Translations under genes and position numbers: made by a program
In this document: positions 36,940 through 47,119 of the stretch, one piece after another
How the letters are laid out: every line of letters begins with the position of its first letter
Position numbering within the stretch: position 1 is the stretch's first letter
Assembly: GCA_964019425.1 (NCBI GenBank)
Contig: OZ025812.1
Coordinates: 124,001 to 188,000, forward strand
Reading direction: 5' to 3'
Length of the DNA stretch: 64,000 nucleotides
Source of the DNA: Flectonema sp. DT1601
Taxonomy: Eukaryota; Euglenozoa; Diplonemea; Diplonemida; Diplonemidae
Notes under the pieces: model-generated
Database searches by the model: none
Told to the model about the DNA's origin: nothing
The model's input: only the letters and a program-made list of their open reading frames with translations

Positions 36940-37662
36940 CTATTCGTACATGACATCAGTTCTTAATACAAACTTCGCTCCCCTTTTGACAACATCACCT
37001 TTATGCATCAAACACCTTCTACCATGAGCGTGAAGAAGTAGAGCTCCTTGTTCTGGAGCGAATGACATTAGTTCTCTCTTTTTGGTGCTGTAAAAAACAG
37101 TTTCACCACCGATTAAATCATATTGTGAAATACCATTTAAATATATTAATAAAGTGTATTCTGACTGATGACCATCTTCCCTGACGTAGACGTCAACATG
37201 TTGTTCAAATTGTTGAGATTTATCGTATCTGTAATATCGTAGTTTAGAACTGAATGAAGTTGCTTTCCTTCCTTCGAATATCGGAAGGAGTGGTTGGAGT
37301 CTTTTAAATAATAAATTTGATAAAAACGGATCTGAAAAAGTTAAATTCCATCGATCTAAAAACGCCTCTCCTTTTCTCGGATTTAAATCAGCTTTAGAAG
37401 CTGGATTAAGACCAACAACATCCATTGCTTTTATTAACTGAGAGCATTCTGACGGTGATAAGAATCCTTTCACGACGCATATCAGTCCCGGAGATCCTTC
37501 AACCAAGTCATCAAGATGTAAATCACCTTTATTATATTTATCAAAAGTAATGTTTTTATGAACTTTTTGAAGAGCTGTAGTTTTGACAGGATCACCTGTC
37601 CATAATTCCTTATCTTCTTTCTTCTCAGGTTTCACTAGAGGTATCTTCTTTTTCGGTGGCAT
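36940..37662 (-). CDS. 2-oxoglutarate/Fe(II) oxygenase, prolyl-4-hydroxylase-like
   Basis: 240 aa. The C-terminal half has a double-stranded beta-helix with the iron ligands His and Asp in FEQHVDVYVRE and the distal His in CLMHKGDVVKRGAKFVLRTDVMY, whose Lys/Arg positions bind 2-oxoglutarate. Such enzymes hydroxylate prolines or related targets; the substrate cannot be told. The N-terminus is Lys-rich (MPPKKKIPLVKPEKKED) with no clear signal peptide, so it is probably cytosolic or nuclear. The frame continues upstream to 37737 (TTG) and another ATG lies at 37698, but a likely acceptor, TACTAATC followed by AACATAACAG, lies between them and the chosen ATG. Confidence 0.85.
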   Translation of the reverse strand: MPPKKKIPLVKPEKKEDKELWTGDPVKTTALQKVHKNITFDKYNKGDLHLDDLVEGSPGLICVVKGFLSPSECSQLIKAMDVVGLNPASKADLNPRKGEAFLDRWNLTFSDPFLSNLLFKRLQPLLPIFEGRKATSFSSKLRYYRYDKSQQFEQHVDVYVREDGHQSEYTLLIYLNGISQYDLIGGETVFYSTKKRELMSFAPEQGALLLHAHGRRCLMHKGDVVKRGAKFVLRTDVMYE

Positions 37663-38438
37663 TTTTTTATATAATTTTTTATGTCTGTTATGTTTCATGA
37701 TTAGTATATAAATAAAAGGTAGTTTAGTTTCCCTCAAACAAAAAGGAATTTTGAAGTTACCAAAAGAATAGCCCTTCCAAACTACAGAAAAAAAACAAAA
37801 AAAAAAAAGAACAAAATTGAAAAATAAAAAGTTTCATTGCATTATTCTGGCTGCGCGATACTTTTTTTTCAATCTTCCTTTTTTTTTCTTTTTTTTTCCC
37901 CTTAGAAAAACTACTGAGTGAGAACGACTACACACAAGAAACAAGGAACAAAACGATTTTCACACAAAAAAAACCGATGATTTATACCAAAATCGGTAAG
38001 TAGGTAAAATATAAATAAAAACCAGAAACGGGTTGCTACCTAACAAAAGAGACAATAGAATCATATCAGTCAACTGTCTCTGTAGAAAGCAATACGATGG
38101 TGTTCCCGGACACAAATTTCAATAAAATATTTCAGCAAACTTGCAGGGGGTTTACAACCTCAAAGCTTAAGAGAGAGAGATTCAGAATACAGAGCTACAG
38201 CAACATACTGGTAGGCAGAAGGTTACTGATGAGGAGATCACGGAAGCTCCTCTTTCACGTTATGAATAAAATAAAGAATAGCAATAAAAACAGATATATA
38301 AATAAAAATAAAAAATAGTAATCGATTATGAAACGTTGAAAGTGTAAACACGTTTTTTAAACAACCAAATCAAAAGTAATAAAAAGAAGACAAGATAACT
38401 CGAAGTGCCCCCCTCTCCTAAAAACGTTTATTAGCTGT
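37663..38438. other. Intergenic spacer
   Basis: About 780 bp with A and T runs near 37785-37910. A 73-codon plus-strand frame (38097-38318) ends in Asn/Lys-rich low complexity and is not convincing. Confidence 0.5.
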
Positions 38439-39002
38439 TTAATTGTTTGTAATATTCCTATTTGGAAAAGAGTGATCTCCATCAAAGCATTGATTAGGAT
38501 CAGTTTGATAACAAGCATTATTAATAGGACCGGCGTTAAGAGACCCGTACCAACCAGACCAACGACTGTTTCCAAGTTCAACATTCTCAGGCTCAGCCAT
38601 AAACTGGTCCATGATACCCGCAGTAAGAGCACAATATAAAGTATCGTTATGAATTCTCCAGCCAGTTATTGGATTACAAGGTGGACCCATGAAGTCTTTA
38701 GCCCATGGCCACTTTGGTGGATCTTCTCTACTGATGCCCCAGGCACAGAATCCACCCCATGTCGGAACGTACTTAGTCGGGTTAGCAGTAAATAATTCAG
38801 CATTGTCACTAGATGAGAAATAAAAAGTATAACCTCCATACTCAACTTTGTGTTCATTGGTTCCAAATACCCCGTCAGATTCTTTTGTTAGATTAAAATA
38901 TTGAACTACATCAGCACCTCCCATCACAACTTTATTTGTTGGATCGAACTTACCTCCAGAGAGGGCGAGTGAAGTGACTGCAGCAAAGACAGAAAGAGAC
39001 AT
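38439..39002 (-). CDS. Small secreted YHS-domain protein
   Basis: 187 aa. A short hydrophobic start (MSLSVFAAVTSLALSGG) looks like a signal peptide. A YHS-type segment follows: FDPTNKVVMGGADVVQYF, then YGGYTFYFSSSDNAELFTANPTKYVPTWGGFCAWGI. YHS domains are small metal-associated folds found in transporters and heavy-metal proteins. Here the domain stands almost alone, followed by an 85-residue tail with a Trp-rich patch (WPWAKDFMG, SRWSGWYGSLN). The C-terminus has NNACYQTDPNQCFDGDHSFPN. Function unknown. The ATG at 39002 is the first in frame and follows an A-rich stretch. Confidence 0.8.
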   Translation of the reverse strand: MSLSVFAAVTSLALSGGKFDPTNKVVMGGADVVQYFNLTKESDGVFGTNEHKVEYGGYTFYFSSSDNAELFTANPTKYVPTWGGFCAWGISREDPPKWPWAKDFMGPPCNPITGWRIHNDTLYCALTAGIMDQFMAEPENVELGNSRWSGWYGSLNAGPINNACYQTDPNQCFDGDHSFPNRNITNN

Positions 39003-40943
39003 TTTTATTATTATTTTTTTTTTTTAAGATATCTTCTGAAAATCATAAATATAATTCTAAGCCAAAGGCGAGTTCACGTGATCGCTGCTTCAAATAATAT
39101 AAATCTAACAGACTGAGAGATGTCTCACCATGTGAAGTGGTGACCTGTTTAGTAATTATAAAAAATCAAAAATAGATTTTCTCGCTCCTCAGACATCCCG
39201 GGTCTGTCACTGCTGGTTAGTGGCTCGGGGAAGTAGTTTTTTTTTTTTTTTTTTTCTAATTCATGCCGGGGGAAAAAAAACACACAAATACTAGTGCTTT
39301 TGCTTTTCCTCTTCAGCAGGAATCGCATTTCAGAAAACTGGTAGTCTTTAGGAGTGTTTGGACAAGCAGCTTCTTGTCGCTGTCATGTGGGTTGGTAAAA
39401 AACGTTGAGTTAACCTCTCAGGGTACTCCACTTCACGCGACTAGTGAACAACTTGTCCTGGCCCCAACATGCTTTATGGAAAACATTTTCACCAGCCCCG
39501 TAGACCTCACTAATAAGTTTACCTGTCAGGTTTACCCATCACACTTCTGTGTGACGGCAGTTTAAATAACTCGTTGGTTGCTTTATCCGAGTCTTTTACT
39601 TTGTTTCCTCTTCGCACGCTGACGGTTTCATCCTTCAATGTCGACCTGTTCAGCTTTCGATGGTTTAGAAAGTAAAAAGGACTCGCAAGCAGTTCAACTT
39701 GTTGTTAACATTTCTGATCTCTTTGTTGTTGAGGACGTGGCTTTTATTGTGGTGTCCCACAGGGACGCTCTCAAATATAAAGTTCTATTCTGGTGGGTAC
39801 GGGGTAGATGAGGGTGGAATGTTGTGAAAAGGAAAACGAGACCATCAGCCGTCTCTTCCCTGACCAGGTTAGTCCTTTCCGAGGTTGTGGAACTACTCGA
39901 GTGCCTCTTCTTCTTCCCTGAGGGAGACTGGCATCCTCATTCGAGTCGGCAAAGTAATCTAAGCTGCTGGTCAGTATCTTCAGAAGGTGGCCAGTCGGCA
40001 GACTTTGCACCCTTTTTTTTTTGTTTCTACAATTCTTTCTTTTTTTGTTTTCCTATTTATAGGAAATGAAAAACCTTTTTGACGTTCTCTATTTGAACAG
40101 ATATTATAACAACGACGTCTGTCAAGTTCTTTCCTACGATTTGATGAAAATATTTATTTTTAACTAACAAACGAATGAAACAATAAAAGAGATATCCACA
40201 GAGAGTTGTTAGGAATTTTTTTTTTTTTTTTTTTTCCCCCATGCTCATATAAAAATCCGCAAAAAAAAAAAAACCCCCCCCCCACGAAGGGCACCCAGAC
40301 TACAACAAACGCTACTTTTTAGTGGTAATTATTTCTGAGGTACCCAGCGATACGATACAGACGCCAGTGACCAACCAGTTGAGTTGGTAGCTCACCAAAA
40401 AAGGATGAAATAACAAACACCATGGGGGGTGATAGTTTTGACAATATAGAAACAGAACTATAATACTAATATAAGTATTAAGGTAAACTGAAAAAAAATG
40501 ACAGAAACACCAAAAGGGGGGAAAGTAAACAATATGTTGTATTTTTTTTTTTTTTTTTTTTTTTTGATGTATTTCACAATATAAGAAAATAATGAAGAAA
40601 AAAAAAAAAAAAAAAACCAATCGTAAAAAAGAAAAGAACAAGGAAAATCAAAAAATAAAAAGATAAATACAAAAAAGAAGAAAACACAGCTGTCTCGCCG
40701 CACAGACAACGTCAAATACTTTATATTTGCTCCTTCCTACTTATCTCTAACGGTATAAAGCTACGCAGCCTAAACAGATAACAAGATGTTAATAACGATG
40801 GAATAAAGGACACAGTGACTACAAACAGAAAGTTTGTAGGAATATGTCGCAGCAACAGCAGCAAAGCTGCTGATCTTCTGAACTGTTTCTCGCAGTAGAA
40901 CTATCAACTGGTCTCCAAGTCAATGCAGTCGCTCGTACTCAAT
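39003..40943. other. Gene-free stretch with a dispersed repeat
   Basis: Nearly 2 kb. It holds copy 1 of an A-tailed repeat (39237-39640), several T runs (40017-40050, 40215-40237, 40545-40565), and an A12-C9 junction at 40261-40283. No convincing gene. Confidence 0.55.
39237..39640 (-). repeat. Dispersed A-tailed repeat, copy 1
   Basis: On the minus strand it ends in CCCCGGCATGAATTAG followed by a run of 19 A. It aligns along its length with 44690-45115 (roughly 65-70% identity by eye), with shared blocks AAAGACTACC, GGGCTGGTGA, CGTCACA and GCGTGCGAAGA. The orientation and A tail in both copies suggest retroposition of a short RNA, SINE-like. I see no coding capacity and no obvious target-site duplication. 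Confidence 0.65.
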
Positions 40944-41690
40944 TTAATAGGACGCGTACTCCACTGGACTACTCTTTAGTAGTTCTCGTAATTCTGTTTC
41001 CCTTTTTACAAAAGTATCCAACTGCGACAGCATAGATTCCAATTTCACGACAGCTTCCTTTCTCGCCTGTCTGACACTCTCAAGACCCTCAGCATCAACA
41101 CTATCGAGGCCGACTAATTTCTGTGTGAGGAGCTCGGTGTATACTTTTCGGTGTTTTGTTATTTCGGTATTGTCTTTCTCATTATCAGTAAGTTGATGAT
41201 AAGCTTGTGTTTCATACTTAATTCGAATAGGATTTATTTCATCACAAATCCGAGTGATCATCGAAATCTTTGGAACTGGAGACAAAGCTTCCTCTCTATT
41301 AACAGTCTTTCGATCATCTGGTTCTGCTTGAGTAGTCTTAGCAGTCTCATAATGGTGTTGCACTCTTTCATTACTTTCTCTTTGAGGAGGATGTTCGTAA
41401 ACGCCACCTCCATGACCTGGTTTTTGATCATACGCTGGTTGTCTATGTTGTTGATCGTATGCAGTCTGTCTATGTTGCTGGTCGTATGCCGTCTGTCTAT
41501 GTTGTGGGTCGTATGCAGGCTGTCTAGGTGGATGTGATGCTTGAGGTGTTGATGATGATGTGTAGTCATTGTACGCTTGGTGGTAATTTGTATTATAAGG
41601 ATATGCCTGACTGCTATACTGACCTGGTTGTGCTCTTTGATGAGCCTGAGAATTGTAGTGTGGTACTTGTGATTGCTGACTATTCCACAT
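40944..41690 (-). CDS. BAG-domain co-chaperone
   Basis: 248 aa. The N-terminal half is Gln/Tyr/His/Pro-rich with a short tandem repeat (AYDQQHRQT, three to four copies). The C-terminal 100 residues form the three-helix BAG domain: ISMITRICDEINPIRIKYE, KDNTEITKHRKVYTELLTQKLVGLD, and GLESVRQARKEAVVKLESML with the conserved Arg, Lys and Gln/Leu pattern that contacts the Hsp70 ATPase domain. It would act as a nucleotide-exchange factor for Hsp70. There is no ubiquitin-like domain, in contrast to BAG1. The acceptor CTTACAGACTTCTCAG exposes 41717, with a long A run in the leader before the ATG. Confidence 0.87.
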   Translation of the reverse strand: MWNSQQSQVPHYNSQAHQRAQPGQYSSQAYPYNTNYHQAYNDYTSSSTPQASHPPRQPAYDPQHRQTAYDQQHRQTAYDQQHRQPAYDQKPGHGGGVYEHPPQRESNERVQHHYETAKTTQAEPDDRKTVNREEALSPVPKISMITRICDEINPIRIKYETQAYHQLTDNEKDNTEITKHRKVYTELLTQKLVGLDSVDAEGLESVRQARKEAVVKLESMLSQLDTFVKRETELRELLKSSPVEYASY

Positions 41691-42447
41691 TTACTTTTTT
41701 TTTTTTTTTTTTTTTTACTGAGAAGTCTGTAAGGAAAAAAAAAACTAAATTAAAAATTAACATCAATACCCTCCAATACATATTGTAGTAATTAGTTGGG
41801 TGGGATACCAAAACAGAACAAACGGAATAGGAAGCCAGAGGGATAAAATAAAAAAAAGAAAACTGTTGCACACAGATGATTGAAGTGAACCTAACTACCA
41901 GGAATACACTTTTTGAGGCAGTTTTAAGGTCTTGTAATTCGCACTTTTTAAGTAAAAGAAGAGAGTACACTGATTTCATACCTCGTGTGGACTAAACAAT
42001 TGTGAAATTCACCATCCTCACCGGTAGTGGAGAACGCTATCGCAGAAGATTCCTGAACAGTTTTATTGCGGAGTTAACCACGACCGGACAAGGGTAAATT
42101 TTTTTATTTATTTTTCTTTCTCCTGTGACGAAAAGAAACAAACCAAAAAAAAAAGACAACAAAGGAAGGGGGGTTTTTTGGAGAATTGCATTAAAAAAAG
42201 CGCAAGAAGGGTTTTTTTTTTTTTTTTTTTTTTTTTTCGTTGTTTTTTTATAGTGACAAAACAACAACATTTGGAGAGGAGAACACAGGGGAGTCAACAT
42301 TAACCACCAAACGTAGTAAATATGAACAGCTGAGTGATGAAAAAAAAAAACAACATCGATCTCTCACTATCACTAGTCGGTAAGAAGTGCTGACAGCGAC
42401 ATGTTTTAGTCTACAGTTTTTAACAAGAACTGTATGTTTTGCATGAA

Positions 42448-42491
<44 letters not shown>

Positions 42492-43138
42492 CAACACTTT
42501 ATAAATCAAAACCCATGACAAAGAAAAAGAAAAAAAAAGTAAAAAAAAAAAAAAAAAAAGTAATAAATGAGTATGGATAAGTGTATGGAAACAACAAGCA
42601 ACCCCTTGCACCAATGCTGTGGTTTGCAAGAGATAGATAAATAAAGAAGTCAATCACATTACATATACTGCATCGCTGATACAGCAAATTCTGAAGCAAC
42701 GTAATTAGACCCAATCTTGTTACGCTTGTTATGGTATAGGCTGGCGGGGGCATCCTGATTATTGCACGCCATTGCCCTACCTTTTCCGCAAGTAATAGGG
42801 AGGATGAATTGTTTGATTTTCTTTTTTTTGTTAAAACACACCAGCAGCAAATTATATCACAAGCATGATGATAATTTAACATCTACCAAATGACAATAGT
42901 TACTATTTTGTAGTGTAGTAAAATCTTTTAGTGACGGGGGGAGGTCAGTTCCTAACCAACTGCCCAAAACAGCAACTCCATCATAAATCCTCCTTTTTTT
43001 TTTTTTTTTTTTTAAAAACGGGATTTCATTCCACACTCGAAGAATCGCAGAGAGGAACTGAGCACAATTAACAAATTACTTGAATTTGCCTACTGGCTGC
43101 TGGTCTGTATAGTTAATTAGAAAACATAAAAAATAGAT

Positions 43139-44124
43139 GACCTGATACTTTGGGTTGGTATCAGAAATCCTTGATTTAAAAAAAAGTAAAAAAAGAAATA
43201 CAACGTAGATATCATTACTAAATGATTAGGTAGGTTACTGAGGTGGTACTCAGAAACAATAGGAGTGTTTTTTTTTATTGTCGACGTCGAAGTCAGTTTT
43301 ACCTTCTCTCGGGATATTTTTTTCCAGAAAAATAATAATAATAACATCGGTCTTCTTAACCAAACCCTGCCAAGGCTGGCTGACTAACAGCAACCTTGTT
43401 ACGACTGTTTGCTTCCTCTAACTGAGGAACATTGCTGGGATTCGAAACGCTAAGTCGCTCAGACCTGATACTTTGGGTTGGTATCAGTAATCCTTGATTT
43501 AAAAAAAAGTAAAAAAAAAGAAATACAACGTAGATATCATTACTAAATGATTAGGTAGGTTACTGAGGTGGTACTCAGAAACAATAGGAGTGTTTTTTTT
43601 TATTGTCGACGTCGAAGTCAGTTTTACCTTCTCTCGGGATATTTTTTTCCAGAAAAATAATAATAATAACATCGGTCTTCTTAACCAAACCCTGCCAAGG
43701 CTGGCTGACTAACAGCAACCTTGTTACGACTGTTTGCTTCCTCTAACTGAGGAACATTGCTGGGATTCGAAACGCTAAGTCGCTCAGACCTGATACTTTG
43801 GGTTGGTATCAGTAATCCTTGATTTAAAAAAAAGTAAAAAAAAAGAAATACAACGTAGATATCATTACTAAATGATTAGGTAGGTTACTGAGGTGGTACT
43901 CAGAAACAGTAGGAGTGTTTTTTTTTATTGTCGACGTCGAAGTCAAAATTGTACGCAAAAAACAGTTTTTTACCTGCTCTTGGGATGTTTCTTTTCAGGA
44001 AAAAAAAAATAATAATAACATCGGTCTTCTTAACCAAACCTGCCAAGGCTGGCTGACTAACAGCAACCTTGTTACGACTGTTTGCTTCCTCTAACTGAGG
44101 AACATTGCTGGGATTCGAAACGCT
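43139..44124. repeat. Three-copy tandem repeat, about 325 bp
   Basis: Units begin with CCTGATACTTTGGG near 43141, 43464 and 43789. The first two are nearly identical; the third has a roughly 10-15-bp expansion around 43945-43975 and scattered changes. Each unit opens with an inverted repeat (CTGATAC...GTATCAG) and contains a 38-bp piece matching the SSU rRNA 3' end. Confidence 0.92.
43384..43421 (-). other. SSU rRNA 3'-end fragment inside the tandem repeat
   Basis: The minus strand reads TTAGAGGAAGCAAACAGTCG directly followed by TAACAAGGTTGCTGTTAG. This matches the conserved end of eukaryotic SSU rRNA (TTAGAGGAAGTAAAAGTCG, TAACAAGGT) apart from a one-base insertion and a few changes; the GCTGT part fits the euglenozoan version. 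The same fragment is at 43709-43746 and 44057-44094. Flanks do not look like rRNA. Confidence 0.6.
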
Positions 44125-44689
44125 CCAAGCGGTTGCCCGCAGCCGTTAAGACTTTGAAAAAAAAGCTTGGCTTTTTAAGTTTTTTTGTTCTTATTTTATT
44201 TTTTTTTTTTTTTTACCATTCGAACAGAAACAAAATTGGAGGGAAGGGGAAAATACTCTCTGAAGAAAGAAAAGAAAACTAAACCAAAACTTACTTGAAA
44301 TAATAGGGAAAAAATGAACGCATTTATTTTTTGTCTTTTTTTGTTTTCAAAATTTAATGATTCTCACTGGAGTGTATACCGTCATATCGTTTGCAAGTAT
44401 GGGTTGTGTTAGTCTTCTTGTTTATATCTCAAAAGACTATAAAAAAACATACGGTAATCAATCCAGTGAGGTAAGTGGGGTGGGAATAAAATAAATCAAA
44501 AAGATAAATAATAACCCTTTAAGCTCTATAGATGTTGGCAACCCTTCGACTGTTCGCAATCAACCCATTAAGTGTACTTTATCAAAGAAAATCTTATTAA
44601 GATTCAGCTGGCCAATTAAAAATTTCTTTTTTTTGACCCTTTATTTTTGTTTTTCGTTTTTTTTTTTCGTTTTTTTTTTTTTTTTCTTT

Positions 44690-45115
44690 ATTTTTTTTTT
44701 TTTTTTTTTTTTTTCGCCGAAGCGAAGATGCCGGGAAGAAACCACATGCTAGTACAGTTCTTTTACTTTTCTTTGTCTGCTGGAATTCTATCTGAGAAAA
44801 CCGGTAGTCTTTAAAATTGTAAGCCAAGTACAAGTTGCCTCCTGACGGGTATATTGTGGGTAGTTCGAAAACGTTGCGCTCCAAAATATAACAAGACTCT
44901 ACTCCACCCGCGTCAGGCGCATCTCTTGTCTTAGCCCTAGCATGCTACGTTGGAACATTGTCACCAGCCCGGTGGACCAAGTTGTAATTATTGCCCCTGG
45001 TTTACTCATCACTCTTCCATGTGACGGCGGTTATTCCCTAATAACCTGTTGTATGCTTTACCTAAGTCTTTTACTTTTTTCTTCTTCGCACGCTGTCGGT
45101 TTCCACCTTCGATCT
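44690..45115 (-). repeat. Dispersed A-tailed repeat, copy 2
   Basis: Homologous to 39237-39640 in the same orientation, ending on the minus strand in CCCGGCATCTTCG followed by a long interrupted A tract (44640-44714). Several small indels separate the copies, so both are old. Confidence 0.65.
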
Positions 45116-45373
45116 TTATTAAAAAAAAAGGGGAGACGGGGGTTTAACAATTTGAAGCACAACATTTGATAGATAAATATACTGCATTGTATCAAGAAAA
45201 AAAAAAAAAAAAAGAAAAAGAGAAAAAAAGAAAAAAAGAAAAATATATTAGTAATTTATGATACACGTTGACTAAAGGTAATGTTAGTATAAGTAAACAC
45301 TCTACATTATAATAAGAAGAAAAAAAAAAGGGAAAGGACGAATATTTGAGTAACTTATGAGGGGAGATGGGAA

Positions 45374-46717
45374 CTATATCGATTGAGGTATTTCTTCATC
45401 ATCATCATCATCGTGATTGCCTAGCTCGAAAATATCATCGTCGTCATCAACATTGTTGATGAAAAACGACTCCGAGGGTTTGGTTGTTGTGGTTTCCTTT
45501 GTGAGGCTGTCTGCTTCTTTATCGTGATTGGGTTGAAGATCTTCAGCTACTGTTTTTTCAGGATCTTGTTTTTCACCATTCAACACATAATCATCAGTTC
45601 TAGTGATGTAGCACCAGATACCGACAGCAATGAAGATCGCTCCAGACGTTACCGTGATAACAATTCCAATAATCTTATCAGTCGTGTCATGATTTATTGT
45701 TCTTGTTTTAATGTCTTGTAAAGTATCAGTCATGGAATCTGCTGAAGATGAGACAACCAGTTCGAGAGTTCCCCATGTTGAGAAAATCATTTTAAACTGA
45801 TCAGCATTCAGAATTTTCAACACCTCATCCAACAATAGCGCCGTGTCTACGGATATTTGATAACTGTAATATTGTTTTGATAATATCGATATACCAGATG
45901 AAGGAGTCCAAGCAGCTCCTGCACAGTCATAACAATTTCTGATGACCCAAATATCACCAGTTTGAGTCATATCACACAAACCAATACAGGCTGCTGTTCC
46001 ATGAACCGCATTAGCGACAAGAGACACCACCTGAGACATGTCTTTCACTAAATCTCTCCTTAAACGAACACTTGGTGTCGTGAACTTTAACAACAATTCA
46101 TGATGGTAAGATGATGTTTCCTGTTGTGTCGAAACACCTCTCTCTGGTCCCCCATCCCAATAACTCTTACAGCTGTAACCTGATTGCTGTGACACTCCAT
46201 TTGGTGTTAATTCCAACGCCTGAGTAGTCTCATCTTTTATAAATAGCGTTAGAGTATTCGTATTCATCTCAGCAGCAAAATAATTATTAACTGGAACTGC
46301 GTATAGTTGTAAGTCAGTACCAGTATGAAGGTCAGATGCTACAATAAATCCAGGTAAAGACGACAGTACAACAAAACTGTTGTCGTTGATGTTCATGTGG
46401 CTGCCTAACATTCGTCGGTGTAGTCGATTTAAAGAACACTCGCAATGAGTTGTATGTTTGTTGAAAATACAAATAGTTGTGGATGTTGTGATTGTTACGA
46501 AATTGTTTGTTACAATCTCTCGAATTGGTTCTTCAGATGTTCTACAGCTTCCTTTATCTACAGTGAGATGGGTTGTGTTGGATCTGCTTACAATTGGAAT
46601 ATTACTTTTACCTCTCCAACAAGTATCTATAAGTGGAGCAGCATCAGTCGCGACAAGTATCGCGAATATTGTCATCACACAGACGAGATCCGCTACAGAC
46701 ATAGAATTGATTTTCAT
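45374..46717 (-). CDS. Uncharacterised type I membrane protein
   Basis: 447 aa. It has a signal peptide (MSVADLVCVMTIFAILVATDA, cut near AAP), an ectodomain of about 320 residues with roughly a dozen cysteines (CWRGK, CRTSEE, CECSLN, CKSYWDGG, CIGLCD, NCYDCAG), one membrane span IIGIVITVTSGAIFIAVGIW near residue 355, and an acidic cytoplasmic tail with Asp runs (NVDDDDDIFE, HDDDDDEE). No family recognised. It looks like a surface or endomembrane receptor or adhesion protein. The frame is open to 46909 (GTG), but the acceptor TTTCTCCCCAATCAG exposes 46747 and the ATG at 46717 puts the signal peptide at the N-terminus. Isolated between two gene-poor stretches. Confidence 0.78.
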   Translation of the reverse strand: MKINSMSVADLVCVMTIFAILVATDAAPLIDTCWRGKSNIPIVSRSNTTHLTVDKGSCRTSEEPIREIVTNNFVTITTSTTICIFNKHTTHCECSLNRLHRRMLGSHMNINDNSFVVLSSLPGFIVASDLHTGTDLQLYAVPVNNYFAAEMNTNTLTLFIKDETTQALELTPNGVSQQSGYSCKSYWDGGPERGVSTQQETSSYHHELLLKFTTPSVRLRRDLVKDMSQVVSLVANAVHGTAACIGLCDMTQTGDIWVIRNCYDCAGAAWTPSSGISILSKQYYSYQISVDTALLLDEVLKILNADQFKMIFSTWGTLELVVSSSADSMTDTLQDIKTRTINHDTTDKIIGIVITVTSGAIFIAVGIWCYITRTDDYVLNGEKQDPEKTVAEDLQPNHDKEADSLTKETTTTKPSESFFINNVDDDDDIFELGNHDDDDDEEIPQSI

Positions 46718-47082
46718 TGTGTTCCCCTTACAAAGGGGTACTTGGTACTGATTGGGGAGAAAGAATTGTATTTTTACTACTGTTTTTTTTAACATAAAAT
46801 TATAACATCTTTTCAAAAAGTAGGAAGTCTGATGAGGGAAATAATTGTATGATTTCAATGGAACAACACAACAAGAAAATAACATCAACAACAAGAAAAA
46901 CCTTACCACGACATATAAAGAGAGAGTAGGTCATTGCCGCCGTTCTCAAAAGATTATATAGTCTGCGGGAGTGAGGGGGGGGAAGGAAAGGTGAGGGACT
47001 TTGATGAATGACTAAAAAACCCGGGAAAAGGGGATGAGGGAAAAAAAAAAAAACTAAAGAGCCAAGGTAGTCATCCCTCTGC

Positions 47083-47119
<37 letters not shown>

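Larger units (their letters stand above)
41691..45373. other. Long gene-free stretch with tandem and dispersed repeats
   Basis: About 3.7 kb. Contents: an A run of about 40 bases at 42450-42490, a 325-bp tandem repeat (43139-44124), a dispersed A-tailed repeat (44690-45115), and T-rich blocks near 42210-42237 and 44640-44714. Open frames here are homopolymer-driven. No protein gene supported. Confidence 0.55.

Noticed and set aside
37663-37737. N-terminal extension of the 2OG oxygenase
   Set aside because: It opens at TTG and is separated from the chosen ATG by a likely AG acceptor.
43430-43460. tRNA-like T-arm (GTTTCGAATCCC) in the 325-bp repeat
   Set aside because: The flanking bases do not pair to form a T stem, and no acceptor or anticodon arm can be drawn.
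39237-45115. Dispersed repeat as a virus-derived or coding retroelement
   Set aside because: No reverse transcriptase, capsid or terminal repeats are visible; only short non-coding A-tailed copies.
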